Source: an uncultured Bradyrhizobium sp. (GTDB taxonomy: Bacteria > Pseudomonadota > Alphaproteobacteria > Rhizobiales > Xanthobacteraceae). Taken from it: a DNA stretch of 64,000 bases. How positions within the stretch are numbered: position 1 is the stretch's first letter; each line of letters opens with the position of its first letter. The stretch covers positions 1 to 64,000 of the forward strand of contig NZ_CAKZJO010000081.1 in the NCBI RefSeq assembly GCF_936943645.1, given 5' to 3'. Shown one piece after another: positions 1-8,818 of this stretch. Both the position numbers and the translations under genes were made by a program. The notes beneath the pieces were generated by a model, which was given only the letters and a program-made list of their open reading frames with translations, ran no database searches and was not told the DNA's origin.

Positions 1-1289
1 ACGGAATCATCCGGCCGCTTCTCCATCACCACATCGACGATCTGCGGGATGACGTCGCCGGCGCGCTGCACGATGACGAGATCGCCGATGCGGATATCAC
101 GACCTTCGCGGAGGAGTTCGCCGGAATTACCGATGCCGCGGACATAGTCCTCATTGTGCAAGGTGGCATTGGTAACCACCACGCCGCCGACGGTGATGGG
201 CACCAGCCGTGCCACTGGGGTTAGCGCGCCGGTGCGGCCGACCTGGATATCGATGGCCGTCAACGTCGTCATCGCCTGCTCGGCCGGGAATTTGTGCGCG
301 ATGCCCCAGCGCGGCGTGCGCGAGACGAAGCCGAGACGCTCCTGCCAATCGATGCGGTCGACCTTGTAGACCACGCCGTCGATGTCATAGTCGAGCTCGG
401 CGCGTTCTTCCTCGATGCTCTGATGGAACGCGATCAACTGCTCGACCGAATGGCACAGCTTGGTCAGCGGGTTGGTCTTGAAGCCGCAACGCTCGAACCA
501 GTGGATCATGCCGCTCTGCGTATCCTCCGGCATCGCGCTCATCTCGCCCCAGGCATAGGCGAAGAAGCCCAGGGGACGCGAAGCGGTGATGGTCGGGTCT
601 TTCTGGCGGAGCGAGCCCGCGGCGGAATTGCGCGGATTGGCGAAGATGGTGTCTCCGGCCGCCTTCTGCCGCTCGTTGAGCGCAAGAAAGGCTTTCTTGG
701 TCATGTAGACCTCACCGCGAACCTCGCAGATGTCGGGAATGTTGCGGCCCCTCAGCTTCTGCGGCACGTCCTCGAGCGTGCGGATATTGGCGGTGACATC
801 CTCGCCGACCGCACCGTCGCCGCGTGTCGCCGCAGTCACGAGCTCGCCGCCCTCATAGCGCAGGGACATCGACAGCCCGTCGATCTTCGGCTCGGCGGAG
901 AAATTGATCTTGTCGTCATCGAGCTTCAGGAAACGCACGATGCGGCCGACGAAGTCGCGCACGTCCTCCTCGGCAAAGGCGTTGTCGAGCGACAGCATCG
1001 GAACGGAATGCCGCACCTTCTTGAAGCGGCCGGACGGCGCGGCACCGACTTTCTGCGACGGCGAGTCCGCGCTGACGAACTCCGGGAAGCGCTTTTCGAT
1101 CGCGTTGAAGCGCTGCCGCAGCGCGTCGTACTCGGCGTCGGTGATCGTGGGCGCGTCCTCTTGATAGTAGCGCTCGTTGTGCCCCTCGATTTCGAGCGCC
1201 AGCCGCATGTGCTCGACCTTGGCCTGTGCCTTGGTGAGATCGGCGACGTCGCGTGGCGGTGTTGCTTTCGATTTTGCTGCTCTGGCCAT
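1..1289 (-). CDS. ligA: NAD-dependent DNA ligase LigA, N-terminal 429 residues (runs off the left edge)
   Basis: NAD+-dependent DNA ligase seals nicks in replication and repair. The start is the ATG at 1289, and translation reads MARAAKSKATPPRD. About 429 codons lie in the window before it is cut by the edge. The adenylation site EPKIDG (KxDG, catalytic Lys) is present, as is the NTase-domain stretch around ATRGDGAVGEDVT. The in-window C-terminal part reads as the start of the OB fold (RIGDLVIVQRAGDVIPQIVD). Zinc-finger, HhH and BRCT parts would lie outside the window. It lies downstream of recN on the same strand, separated by a palindromic repeat. Partial only because of the window edge. 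Confidence 0.96.
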   Translation of the reverse strand, partial: MARAAKSKATPPRDVADLTKAQAKVEHMRLALEIEGHNERYYQEDAPTITDAEYDALRQRFNAIEKRFPEFVSADSPSQKVGAAPSGRFKKVRHSVPMLSLDNAFAEEDVRDFVGRIVRFLKLDDDKINFSAEPKIDGLSMSLRYEGGELVTAATRGDGAVGEDVTANIRTLEDVPQKLRGRNIPDICEVRGEVYMTKKAFLALNERQKAAGDTIFANPRNSAAGSLRQKDPTITASRPLGFFAYAWGEMSAMPEDTQSGMIHWFERCGFKTNPLTKLCHSVEQLIAFHQSIEEERAELDYDIDGVVYKVDRIDWQERLGFVSRTPRWGIAHKFPAEQAMTTLTAIDIQVGRTGALTPVARLVPITVGGVVVTNATLHNEDYVRGIGNSGELLREGRDIRIGDLVIVQRAGDVIPQIVDVVMEKRPDDS

Positions 1290-1335
1290 GGTGCTTGGAT
1301 ACGACGGAGCGGGCGGAGGGGTAAAGGCGGTTAGT

Positions 1336-1445
1336 CTCGTGCCCCGGACGCGGCGCAGCGCTTCTTTAGCGGTGCGCTGCAGAGCCGGGGCCGTGGGGCG
1401 GGCTTTCTGGGTCCCGGCTCGCGCGACGCGCGTCCGGGACACGAG
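1336..1445. repeat. Palindromic intergenic repeat, family A copy 1
   Basis: Lies between the recN stop and the ligA start. The outer arms read CTCGTGCCCCGGACGCG and CGCGTCCGGGACACGAG and are inverted. The inside contains GTGCGCTGCAGAGCCGGG and GGGTCCCGGCTCGCG. Similar units occur at 15102, 31790 and 57679, so this is a dispersed, hairpin-forming family rather than a simple terminator. Confidence 0.85.
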
Positions 1446-1447
1446 AC

Positions 1448-3133
1448 CTAACTCGCCGCCTTCAGCAGCCGTTCCGCCGCTGCCCTCGCCTCGGCCGTGA
1501 TCTCGGCGCCGGCGAGCATCCGCGCGATCTCCTCGCGGCGGTGGTCGGCGGCGAGCGCGTTGACGCGGGTGGCGACGCGCTTGCCCTTGTCGAGGGCGTC
1601 CTTGGAGATCAGGAGATGCTGGTCGGCGCGGGCGGCGACCTGCGGGGCGTGGGTCACGGCCATCACCTGGACCTTGCCGGCAAGCCGCGCCAGGCGGGCG
1701 CCAATGGCGTCGGCGACCGCACCACCGACGCCGGTGTCGATCTCGTCGAACACCAGGGTCGGCGCCGAGCCGCGATCGGACAGCACCACCTTGAGCGCCA
1801 GCAGGAAGCGCGACAGCTCGCCGCCGGAGGCGACCTTCATCATCGGCCCCGGCTTGGTGCCCGGATTGGTCTGCACCCAGAACTCGACCCGGTCGAAGCC
1901 CTGCGGCCCCGGTGCGGCCTCGTCGGTCGCGACCTGGGTCATGAATTTGGCACGTTCGAGCTTGAGCGGGGCGAGCTCGGCATTGACGGCTTTGTTGAGC
2001 TTCTCCGCCGATTTCTGCCGTGCCAGCGACAGCTTCTTGGCCGCGGCGGCATAGCGGCTATCCGCCTCGATCGCGGCCTGCTCCAGCTTCTTCAGTTGCG
2101 AAGCGCCGGCATCGATCAGCACGACGTCGGCGGCATATTTGGCGGCCAGCGCGGCGAGCCCGTCGACCGGCGTCGAATATTTGCGCGACGCCGCACGCAG
2201 GGCGAACAGCCGTTCCTCGATACGCTCGAGCTCGGCCGGGTCGAAATCGGTCGCGGCAAGGGCGGCCTGGAGATGCTGGTCGGCCTCCTCCAGCGCGTTG
2301 ATGGCGGCATCGATCGCTTTCACGGCGGGCTCGACCAGCGCCGGCGAATTGACGCCGCGGCGCTCCAGCCGGCGCACGGCGGCCGCGAGTGTCGCGACCG
2401 GCGAATTGTGACCGCCGACCGCCTCCTGCGCCTCGCGCAGGTCGGAGGCAATCTTCTCGCCCTGCATCATGGTGGTGCGGCGATTGGCCAGCAAGGTCTC
2501 TTCGCCGTCCTTGGGGGAAAGCTGCTTCAGCTCGGCCGAGGCATGGCGCAGATAGTCGGCCTCGCGCGCGGCACGCTCCATGCCGGCGCGGTGCTCCTCC
2601 AGCGCGGTGTTGGCGGTCCGGCGGGCGTCCCAGAGCGCCTCGACCGCGGCGACGTCCTTCTCCAACCCGGCGAAGGCGTCGAGCAGGCGGCGGTGGGTGG
2701 CGGCATCGACCAGCGCGCGCTCGTCATGCTGGCCGTGGATCTCGACCAGGGCGGCGCCGACCGCCTTCAGCGTCTGCACGGAGATCGACTGGTCGTTGAT
2801 GAAGGCGCGGGTGCGGCCGTCGGCGAGCTGCACGCGGCGCAAGATCATCTCGCAAGATTCTTCAACGCTCGTGTCGTCCAGGCCGTTCTCGGCGAGGATC
2901 TTCGCCGCGGGGTGATTCTTCGGGATATCGAATACGGCAGTGACCTGCCCCTGCTCCGCGCCGTGGCGCACGAGGCCGGCGTCGCCGCGGCCGCCGAGCG
3001 CCAGCGCAAAGGCATCGAGCAGGATGGATTTGCCCGCACCGGTCTCGCCGGTCAAAACCGCAAGTCCGGTGGCGAATTCGATATCGAGCCGTTCGATCAG
3101 GACGATGTCACGGATCGACAGACGCGCCAGCAT
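1448..3133 (-). CDS. recN: DNA repair protein RecN
   Basis: SMC-like ATPase of 561 residues acting in double-strand break repair. The N-terminus begins MLARLSIRDIVLIERLDIEF. Walker A is GETGAGKS at residues 29-36. The central part is rich in Ala, Glu, Leu and Arg, as expected of the RecN coiled coil. The C-terminal half carries the ABC signature SGGELSRFLLALK and Walker B TLVFDEIDTGVGG, followed by VMAVTHAPQVAARAD. Length matches the family (about 550-560). It starts 13 bp downstream of bamD on the same strand, so recN is probably transcribed with bamD, with ligA following. Confidence 0.97.
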   Translation of the reverse strand: MLARLSIRDIVLIERLDIEFATGLAVLTGETGAGKSILLDAFALALGGRGDAGLVRHGAEQGQVTAVFDIPKNHPAAKILAENGLDDTSVEESCEMILRRVQLADGRTRAFINDQSISVQTLKAVGAALVEIHGQHDERALVDAATHRRLLDAFAGLEKDVAAVEALWDARRTANTALEEHRAGMERAAREADYLRHASAELKQLSPKDGEETLLANRRTTMMQGEKIASDLREAQEAVGGHNSPVATLAAAVRRLERRGVNSPALVEPAVKAIDAAINALEEADQHLQAALAATDFDPAELERIEERLFALRAASRKYSTPVDGLAALAAKYAADVVLIDAGASQLKKLEQAAIEADSRYAAAAKKLSLARQKSAEKLNKAVNAELAPLKLERAKFMTQVATDEAAPGPQGFDRVEFWVQTNPGTKPGPMMKVASGGELSRFLLALKVVLSDRGSAPTLVFDEIDTGVGGAVADAIGARLARLAGKVQVMAVTHAPQVAARADQHLLISKDALDKGKRVATRVNALAADHRREEIARMLAGAEITAEARAAAERLLKAAS

Positions 3134-3146
3134 GGAACCCTATTTC

Positions 3147-4037
3147 CTAGCCGAGACCCATTTTCTTGAAAGTCTTGCTGATCCAGGACCCCTGATTCTC
3201 GCTCGGCTCGAGACCGCCGGATTTTACAAGATTATAGGCGTCCTTGTACCAGCGGCTGTCAGGAAAATTGTGGCCAAGCACAGCCGCCGCGGTCTGCGCC
3301 TCCCCGACGATGCCGATCGCCATATAGGCTTCGGTCAGCCGGTACAGCGCCTCCTCGACATGGCGGGTGGTCTGATACTGCGTGACGACGGTCTTGTAGC
3401 GGTTGATGGCGGCCGTGTAGTCGCGCTTCTGCGCGTAGTAGCGGCCGGTATTCATTTCCTTGCCGGCGAGCTGGTCGCGCGCGCCCTCGATCTTGGCCTT
3501 GGCCGACGTCGCGTATTCCGAGTTCGGATATTTGCGCACCACCTCTTCCAGCGCGGCGATCGCCTTCTCGGTGCGGGCCTGGTCGCGGCTGACGTCCGGA
3601 ATCTGGTCGTAATGGGAGGCGGCGATCAGATATTGTGCGTAGGCCGCGTCCGGGCTGCCGGGATGCAGCGTCACGTAGCGCGTGGCGGCGCCGATGCAGC
3701 CGTCGTAATCGCCGCCCTGGTAGGACGCATAGGCGGACATCAGCAGCGATTTACGGGCCCAGTCGGAATAAGGATGCTGGCGGTCGACCTCTTCGAACTT
3801 CTTGTTCGCCGCCTTCATGTCCTTCTTCTCGTTCATGAGGTACAGGCCCTCATTGTAGATCTTGTCGGCGGGCTCCTCGACGAAGGTGTCGTCCTTGGCG
3901 GTGAACTTGTCCCAGAGCGAGCCGGTGCCGCAGCCGGCGAGCGGCAGCGCGAGCAAGATGAAGGTGACGGCCTGAAGCAGCCCGCGGGCTCGCGACGAGA
4001 CCGAGAAAAATCCGCGCGTCATACGCTGTGCCGACAT
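3147..4037 (-). CDS. bamD: Outer membrane assembly lipoprotein BamD
   Basis: BamD is the essential lipoprotein partner of BamA in outer-membrane protein insertion. The chosen start (ATG 4037, 296 residues) gives a signal peptide with basic residues, a hydrophobic run (AVTFILLALPLAGC) and a lipobox ending at Cys36. An alternative ATG lies 15 bp downstream; an in-frame extension upstream lacks a signal sequence. The mature part shows TPR-like helices, e.g. YNEGLYLMNEKKDMKAA and GGDYDGCIGAATRYV, typical of COG4105. Same strand as lpxC (upstream) and recN (downstream), a common alphaproteobacterial order. Confidence 0.95.
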   Translation of the reverse strand: MSAQRMTRGFFSVSSRARGLLQAVTFILLALPLAGCGTGSLWDKFTAKDDTFVEEPADKIYNEGLYLMNEKKDMKAANKKFEEVDRQHPYSDWARKSLLMSAYASYQGGDYDGCIGAATRYVTLHPGSPDAAYAQYLIAASHYDQIPDVSRDQARTEKAIAALEEVVRKYPNSEYATSAKAKIEGARDQLAGKEMNTGRYYAQKRDYTAAINRYKTVVTQYQTTRHVEEALYRLTEAYMAIGIVGEAQTAAAVLGHNFPDSRWYKDAYNLVKSGGLEPSENQGSWISKTFKKMGLG

Positions 4038-4281
4038 GAGTTTAAGCCCTGACGCCCTGTGATGCGGTGCCCGCCAGCCCATGAACCCCGTCACGGGCGC
4101 GAAATGTAACCGTGGTGCCTTGCCATGCGACCACGCCGATGTATCCGAAAAGCGATCTTTAACCAACCGGATAGGCAGGCATTTCGCCCGGATTAAGGCG
4201 AACTTGCCGCAATCCTAGCTGATCATGGTTACCAGGGGTTTCCCGGGGTAGCGACAGCAAATGCCTGCGACAGCAAGCCTG

Positions 4282-5244
4282 TCAGGACACGTCCGGCCCG
4301 TAGGCCGCGGCGATCCGGCCGCCGACGATTCCGCGGCCGACTTCGCCCACGGGACGCGTGGTGCGGCGGGCCGCCTCGCCCTCGACCACCCGCCAGGCGG
4401 TACGGTCGGCGAGCAGCGCGGTCAGGACAGCGTGGTTGAGCTTGTGGCCGCCACGCACCGAACGGTAAGCGCCAAGCAGCGGCAGGCCAGCCAGCGAGAG
4501 ATCGCCGATCACGTCCAGCACCTTGTGGCGGGCACATTCATCGGCGTAGCGCAGGCCCTCGGGATTGAGGAGCCGTTCGTCGTCGAACACGACGGTGTTG
4601 CCGAAGGAAGCACCGCGACCGTAGCCCGCAGCCCAGAGCCGCGCTTGATCGCACATCAGACCGAAGGTCCGGGCACGCGCCACCTCGCGGCGGAACCGCT
4701 CCGGCACGAGCTCCAACGCGTAGCTCTGCCGACCAATCACGGGATTGGCAAAGTCGATCTCGACTTCGGCGCGGAAGCCATCGGCGTAGGGCCGCAATTC
4801 GCCAAAGGAGTCGCCGATTGCGACCGAGACCAGCTTCAAAACCTGGATGAAGCGGCGCTGCGCCGGTTGGGTGACAATCCCAGCCTGGTCGATCGCCGCG
4901 ACGAAGGCCGCAGCGCTGCCGTCCATGATCGGCACTTCCGGACCGTCGACTTCGATGGTGGCATTGTCCACGCCCATGCCGCGCAAGGCTGCCAGAACGT
5001 GCTCGGCGGTAGAGACGAGCGGTCCCTCGCTGTCGCCCAGCACGGTCGCGAGATCCGTCGCAACCACTTGCCCGGCCGTCGCCTGAACTTCGCGATCACT
5101 TCCCTCGAGCCCGGTGCGGACAAAAATAAAACCCGCGTCGACAGGCGCGGGCCCAAGCGTAAGGGTAACGGGAAGACCGGAATGAACGCCAACGCCTGCC
5201 ACAGAGGCTTGCGCACGAAGCGTTGTTTGCCGGCTAAATTTCAT
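4282..5244 (-). CDS. lpxC: UDP-3-O-acyl-N-acetylglucosamine deacetylase LpxC
   Basis: Zinc amidase catalysing the committed step of lipid A synthesis. It has 320 residues, start ATG 5244 (MKFSRQTTLRAQASVAGVGV). Expected zinc ligands are visible: His82 in STAEHVLAAL, and His240 and Asp244 in ARHKVLDVIGDL. The catalytic His267 region reads GGHKLNHAVL. Length fits the family. It lies downstream of ftsZ on the same strand but behind a strong terminator, so it likely has its own promoter in the AT-richer 5245-5545 region. Confidence 0.97.
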   Translation of the reverse strand: MKFSRQTTLRAQASVAGVGVHSGLPVTLTLGPAPVDAGFIFVRTGLEGSDREVQATAGQVVATDLATVLGDSEGPLVSTAEHVLAALRGMGVDNATIEVDGPEVPIMDGSAAAFVAAIDQAGIVTQPAQRRFIQVLKLVSVAIGDSFGELRPYADGFRAEVEIDFANPVIGRQSYALELVPERFRREVARARTFGLMCDQARLWAAGYGRGASFGNTVVFDDERLLNPEGLRYADECARHKVLDVIGDLSLAGLPLLGAYRSVRGGHKLNHAVLTALLADRTAWRVVEGEAARRTTRPVGEVGRGIVGGRIAAAYGPDVS

Positions 5245-5548
5245 CAGGAACCCGCCCCACTACGACCCACTGCGACTTATACGAGACCCGCTTGGCCGGC
5301 CAGTGCCGACGCTTACGAATCTCCGTATCCCCAAGTCACGGCAAACCATAGTCACTGCCTCAAACAGCGCCAACTCACGCTTTTTTACCGATTGTTACCC
5401 CAAACCTGCCGTATTCGCGCCAAGGCTTAACCAAATTGCGCCGAGGTTTGGGGCCGTTTCCGGCAGTTCTACTGAACACCCGAATACGTAATTAATGATT
5501 TAAAATCAGTTGTTTGGCTGCGCAATCCGGACATGCACGGGACAAAAG
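5245..5548 (-). promoter_or_regulatory. Intergenic region upstream of lpxC, probable promoter
   Basis: About 300 bp without a gene. It is AT-richer than its surroundings (for example AATTAATGATTTAAAATCAG near 5490) and includes TTAACCAA near 5430. The ftsZ terminator lies just upstream, so lpxC transcription should begin here. No specific -35/-10 pair could be fixed by eye. Confidence 0.5.
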
Positions 5549-5585
5549 GAAAGGCCCCGGCAAGCTTGCTGCCGGGGCCTTTTTG
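5549..5585. terminator. Bidirectional-looking hairpin terminator between ftsZ and lpxC
   Basis: Perfect 12-bp inverted arms AAGGCCCCGGCA (5551-5562) and TGCCGGGGCCTT (5570-5581) around a 7-nt loop. On the plus strand it is followed by TTTT. On the minus strand, the direction of ftsZ transcription, it is followed by TTTCCTTTTG. It would end dcw transcription about 25 bp after the ftsZ stop. Confidence 0.9.
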
Positions 5586-5608
5586 CGTCTGCCTTATTGT
5601 AACAATCC

Positions 5609-7408
5609 TCAGGTCGCCTGCCGCCGCAGGAAGGCCGGGATATCAAGATGGTCGTCACCCTGTGGCGCCGGCGCAACAGGCGCCGGGCGGCCATGCATGT
5701 CCAAGCCCTGGGGCGCCGGACGGCGGGCATACTCTGATACCGGCTCGCTCGACGCGATCTGCTGCGCCACAGTCTTCTGCGGCCGGCGCTCGGGCAGCGG
5801 CGGCATCGCGGGACCGGCGGTACGGGCGGCAGGCGCCGGCTCGCTTTCCTCGTCACGACGGCCGAGGCCGACATTGGCGAGGCGCTGCAGCAGCGACAGG
5901 CGGGTCTTGTGCGTCGGCTCTTCCTCGACCTCGCCGCGGGCCTGGCGAATCTCGGCCTGGGCCTGGATCGGCAGTTCATCGATACGCGGCATCCGGGGCG
6001 CGCGGATCGGCCCCCGCTCGGCCTGCGGCGGGATGAAGGTTTCGGGCGTCATCGGCTCCTGCATCGCGAGCGGGGCCTGCTCAGGCTCCGGAAACAGGGT
6101 CGGCTTCTGCGCAATCGGACGGACGGTCACGTCGCCATAGGTCTGCGGCGCGGGCGCCTGCGGCACCTCGGCAACGGCAGCCGCGATGGCGGCGAGCGCG
6201 GCGCGCTCGACGTTCGGACGGGGCGCCATCGGCGCGGCAGCGACCGGGGCCTGTGCTGCGGGGATCTGCGATTCCAGCTTCTGGGCGCGTTCGGCCAGGC
6301 GCTGGTTGTCGGCGCGCAGACGCGCGGTCAGGTCGGCGAGACGGCTCTCGGCGGCTGCGGCCGGAGCTGCGGGCGCCTGCTGCGCCTGCGGCGCGGCGTT
6401 CGCGACCGGAGCGGAGGTCGCCTGGCTGTTGCGGGCGATCGCAGCCTGCTCGATGCCGGTGGCGACGACCGAGACGCGGATCAGGCCGTCGAGCGCTTCG
6501 TCGAAGGTCGCGCCGACGATGATGTTGGCGTCCTGGTCGACTTCCTCGCGGATGCGGGTCGCGGCTTCGTCGACCTCGAACAGCGTGAGATCCTTGCCGC
6601 CGGTGATGGAGATGAGGAGGCCCTTGGCGCCCTTCATCGAGCTGTCGTCGATCAGCGGGTTGGCGATCGCGGCTTCCGCGGCAGTCAGCGCGCGCTTGTC
6701 GCCGGAGGCTTCGCCGGTGCCCATCATCGCCTTGCCCATCTCGCGCATGACGGCGCGGACGTCGGCGAAGTCGAGATTGATCAGACCTTCCTTGACCATC
6801 AGGTCGGTGATGCAGGCGACGCCCGAGTAGAGCACCTGGTCGGCCATCGCGAAGGCGTCGGCGAAGGTGGTCTTCTCGTTGGCGACCCGGAACAGGTTCT
6901 GGTTCGGGATGATCAGGAGCGTGTCCACGACCTTGTGAAGCTCGTTGATGCCGGCTTCAGCCGTGCGCATGCGGCGGCCGCCTTCGAAGTGGAACGGCTT
7001 GGTCACGACGCCCACGGTGAGGATGCCCATGTCGCGCGCGGTCTTGGCGATCACGGGAGCAGCGCCGGTGCCGGTGCCGCCGCCCATGCCGGCGGTGACG
7101 AACACCATGTTGGCACCCGAGAGATGGTCGCGCAGCTCGTCGATCACCTCTTCCGCCGCCGCCGCGCCGACGTTCGGCTGCGAGCCGGCGCCGAGGCCCT
7201 GCGTCACCGCGGTGCCCATCTGCACGATGCGCTGCGCCTTCGACATCGTCAGCGCCTGCGCGTCGGTGTTGGCGACCACGAAGTCGACACCCTGAAGGCC
7301 CGCCGTGATCATGTTGTTGACGGCGTTGCCGCCGGCGCCGCCGACGCCGAACACGGTGATCCGGGGCTTCAGTTCGTGAATATCAGGAACGTTGATGCTG
7401 ATGGTCAT
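5609..7408 (-). CDS. ftsZ: Cell division GTPase FtsZ (long C-terminal linker form)
   Basis: Tubulin-like GTPase forming the Z ring. It has 599 residues, start MTISINVPDIHELKPRITVF. The GTP signature GGGTGTG is at 109-115, and the synergy loop region reads NLDFADVRAVM. After about residue 320 a long Ala/Pro/Gln-rich linker follows (e.g. PQAQQAPAAPAAAAE), ending with the conserved C-terminal peptide LDIPAFLRRQA. E. coli FtsZ is about 383 residues; the extended form is usual in Rhizobiales. Last gene of the dcw run, 87 bp after ftsA, followed by the hairpin at 5549. Confidence 0.98.
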   Translation of the reverse strand: MTISINVPDIHELKPRITVFGVGGAGGNAVNNMITAGLQGVDFVVANTDAQALTMSKAQRIVQMGTAVTQGLGAGSQPNVGAAAAEEVIDELRDHLSGANMVFVTAGMGGGTGTGAAPVIAKTARDMGILTVGVVTKPFHFEGGRRMRTAEAGINELHKVVDTLLIIPNQNLFRVANEKTTFADAFAMADQVLYSGVACITDLMVKEGLINLDFADVRAVMREMGKAMMGTGEASGDKRALTAAEAAIANPLIDDSSMKGAKGLLISITGGKDLTLFEVDEAATRIREEVDQDANIIVGATFDEALDGLIRVSVVATGIEQAAIARNSQATSAPVANAAPQAQQAPAAPAAAAESRLADLTARLRADNQRLAERAQKLESQIPAAQAPVAAAPMAPRPNVERAALAAIAAAVAEVPQAPAPQTYGDVTVRPIAQKPTLFPEPEQAPLAMQEPMTPETFIPPQAERGPIRAPRMPRIDELPIQAQAEIRQARGEVEEEPTHKTRLSLLQRLANVGLGRRDEESEPAPAARTAGPAMPPLPERRPQKTVAQQIASSEPVSEYARRPAPQGLDMHGRPAPVAPAPQGDDHLDIPAFLRRQAT

Positions 7409-7495
7409 GTTTGCCTCTCGATCACGCGCGCGTGGGTTCGCCCCGGCCAGCGGCCGCGGGAGTTGGTGAAAGTCGGGAATTGCGGAATTGAGTCA

Positions 7496-8818
7496 TCAGA
7501 AGCCCTCGCGTAGCCATCGTCCGACCTTTCCGAAATAGCCGCCGGTCCCTGTCTTGACCTGCTGCCGCGTATGCCGCGGTTCGACATGTTCGAGGTGAAC
7601 ATATTGCGGGTAGACGAGGAGTCCGGCCGGCACCGCGAACGCGGCGTTCTTCGCCTCGTTCGGCAGCCGGCCGAAGCCGAGCGGACGTCCGACCCGCACG
7701 GGCCGGCCGAGAATCTGGGTTCCGAGTTCGACGAGGCCGGTGAGCTGCGAGGCTCCGCCCGAAAGCACGACGCGGCCGTTCGGCTCTGAGGCGAAGGGCG
7801 AATCCTTCAGCTTGTCCCGAACCATTTCGAAGACTTCCTCGGCACGGTGCTTGACGATGTTGGCGATGGTGGCGCGGGAAACGATCTGCGGCAGATCCTG
7901 CTCGTCACCGGCCGTCGGCACAGACATCAGCTCACGCGAGTCCGATCCGCCGGTGATGACGGTCCCGTATAACGTCTTGATTCGCTCGGCATCGGCAATG
8001 GTCGCGGAGAGTCCGCGCGCCAGATCCATCGTGATGTGTTGCCCGCCGACCGCAAAACCCGCCGCATGCACGAAACGGCCGCCGGAATAGACCGCGATCG
8101 TTGTGGTGCCAGCGCCCATCTCGACGACGGCAGCGCCGAGATCGGCCTCGTCGTCGGTCAGCACCGACAGGCCAGCCACATAGGGGCTCGCCGCCATGGC
8201 TTCGACATTGATGTGGCAGCGCTCCACCGCCAGCATCAGGTTTCGCGCCACGGTGGCGTCGCAAGTGACGACGTTCATATCGATGCCGAATTGATGGGCA
8301 ACCATGCCGCGGGGGTCGCGGATGCCCTTGACGCCATCGAGCGTGTAGCCGACCGGCAGCGCGTGCAGCACGGTGCGGCCTTCGCCGGTGGCGTGGCGCA
8401 TGCCGGTGGAGGTGACGCGGCTGACATCGGCCTGCGTCACGGCGCCGCCACGGATGTCCGCGGCAGCCTCGACCAGCTGGCCGGAGAGCCGGCCGCCGGA
8501 GACCGAGAGCAGCACGGACTCGACTCGCACCTTGGCCATTTTCTCCGCGAGCGCGACGGCCTGGCGCACCGCCTGCTCGCACTCGCCGAGATCGATCACC
8601 GCGCCGGCCTTCATGCCGCGCGACTGGATCTGGCTGTATCCGATCAATTCAACCGCATGGGTGCGGCCGCGCAACGCCTCGCTCGGCGCAGACGGCTTCA
8701 GCCGAGCGATCATGCAGGCGATCTTGCTGGTGCCGATGTCGAGGCAGGCGACGAGGCCGCCGCGCTTATGCGGCATCTGGCGGGTCTTCGGCGTCTGGGT
8801 GCGATCGAGACCGGTCAT
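7496..8818 (-). CDS. ftsA: Cell division protein FtsA
   Basis: Actin-like ATPase that tethers FtsZ to the membrane. It has 440 residues. The N-terminal phosphate loop is LVACLDIGTSKIACMIARL. A SHS2/1C-like segment (VIDLGECEQAVRQAVALAEKM) and the second phosphate motif (GAAVVEMGAGTTTIAVY) follow. The C-terminus, GYFGKVGRWLREGF, is the amphipathic membrane-targeting helix. Its ATG overlaps the ftsQ stop by 4 bp (ATGA, 8815-8818), indicating translational coupling. Confidence 0.97.
   Translation of the reverse strand: MTGLDRTQTPKTRQMPHKRGGLVACLDIGTSKIACMIARLKPSAPSEALRGRTHAVELIGYSQIQSRGMKAGAVIDLGECEQAVRQAVALAEKMAKVRVESVLLSVSGGRLSGQLVEAAADIRGGAVTQADVSRVTSTGMRHATGEGRTVLHALPVGYTLDGVKGIRDPRGMVAHQFGIDMNVVTCDATVARNLMLAVERCHINVEAMAASPYVAGLSVLTDDEADLGAAVVEMGAGTTTIAVYSGGRFVHAAGFAVGGQHITMDLARGLSATIADAERIKTLYGTVITGGSDSRELMSVPTAGDEQDLPQIVSRATIANIVKHRAEEVFEMVRDKLKDSPFASEPNGRVVLSGGASQLTGLVELGTQILGRPVRVGRPLGFGRLPNEAKNAAFAVPAGLLVYPQYVHLEHVEPRHTRQQVKTGTGGYFGKVGRWLREGF

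Noticed and set aside
1336..1445. Repeats A-E as CRISPR or simple rho-independent terminators
   Set aside because: Units are long, imperfect, dispersed, without regular spacers or T-tracts; no cas genes in the window.
5909..7513. 534-codon plus-strand frame opposite ftsZ
   Set aside because: Shadow frame of ftsZ; composition atypical and no recognisable motif.
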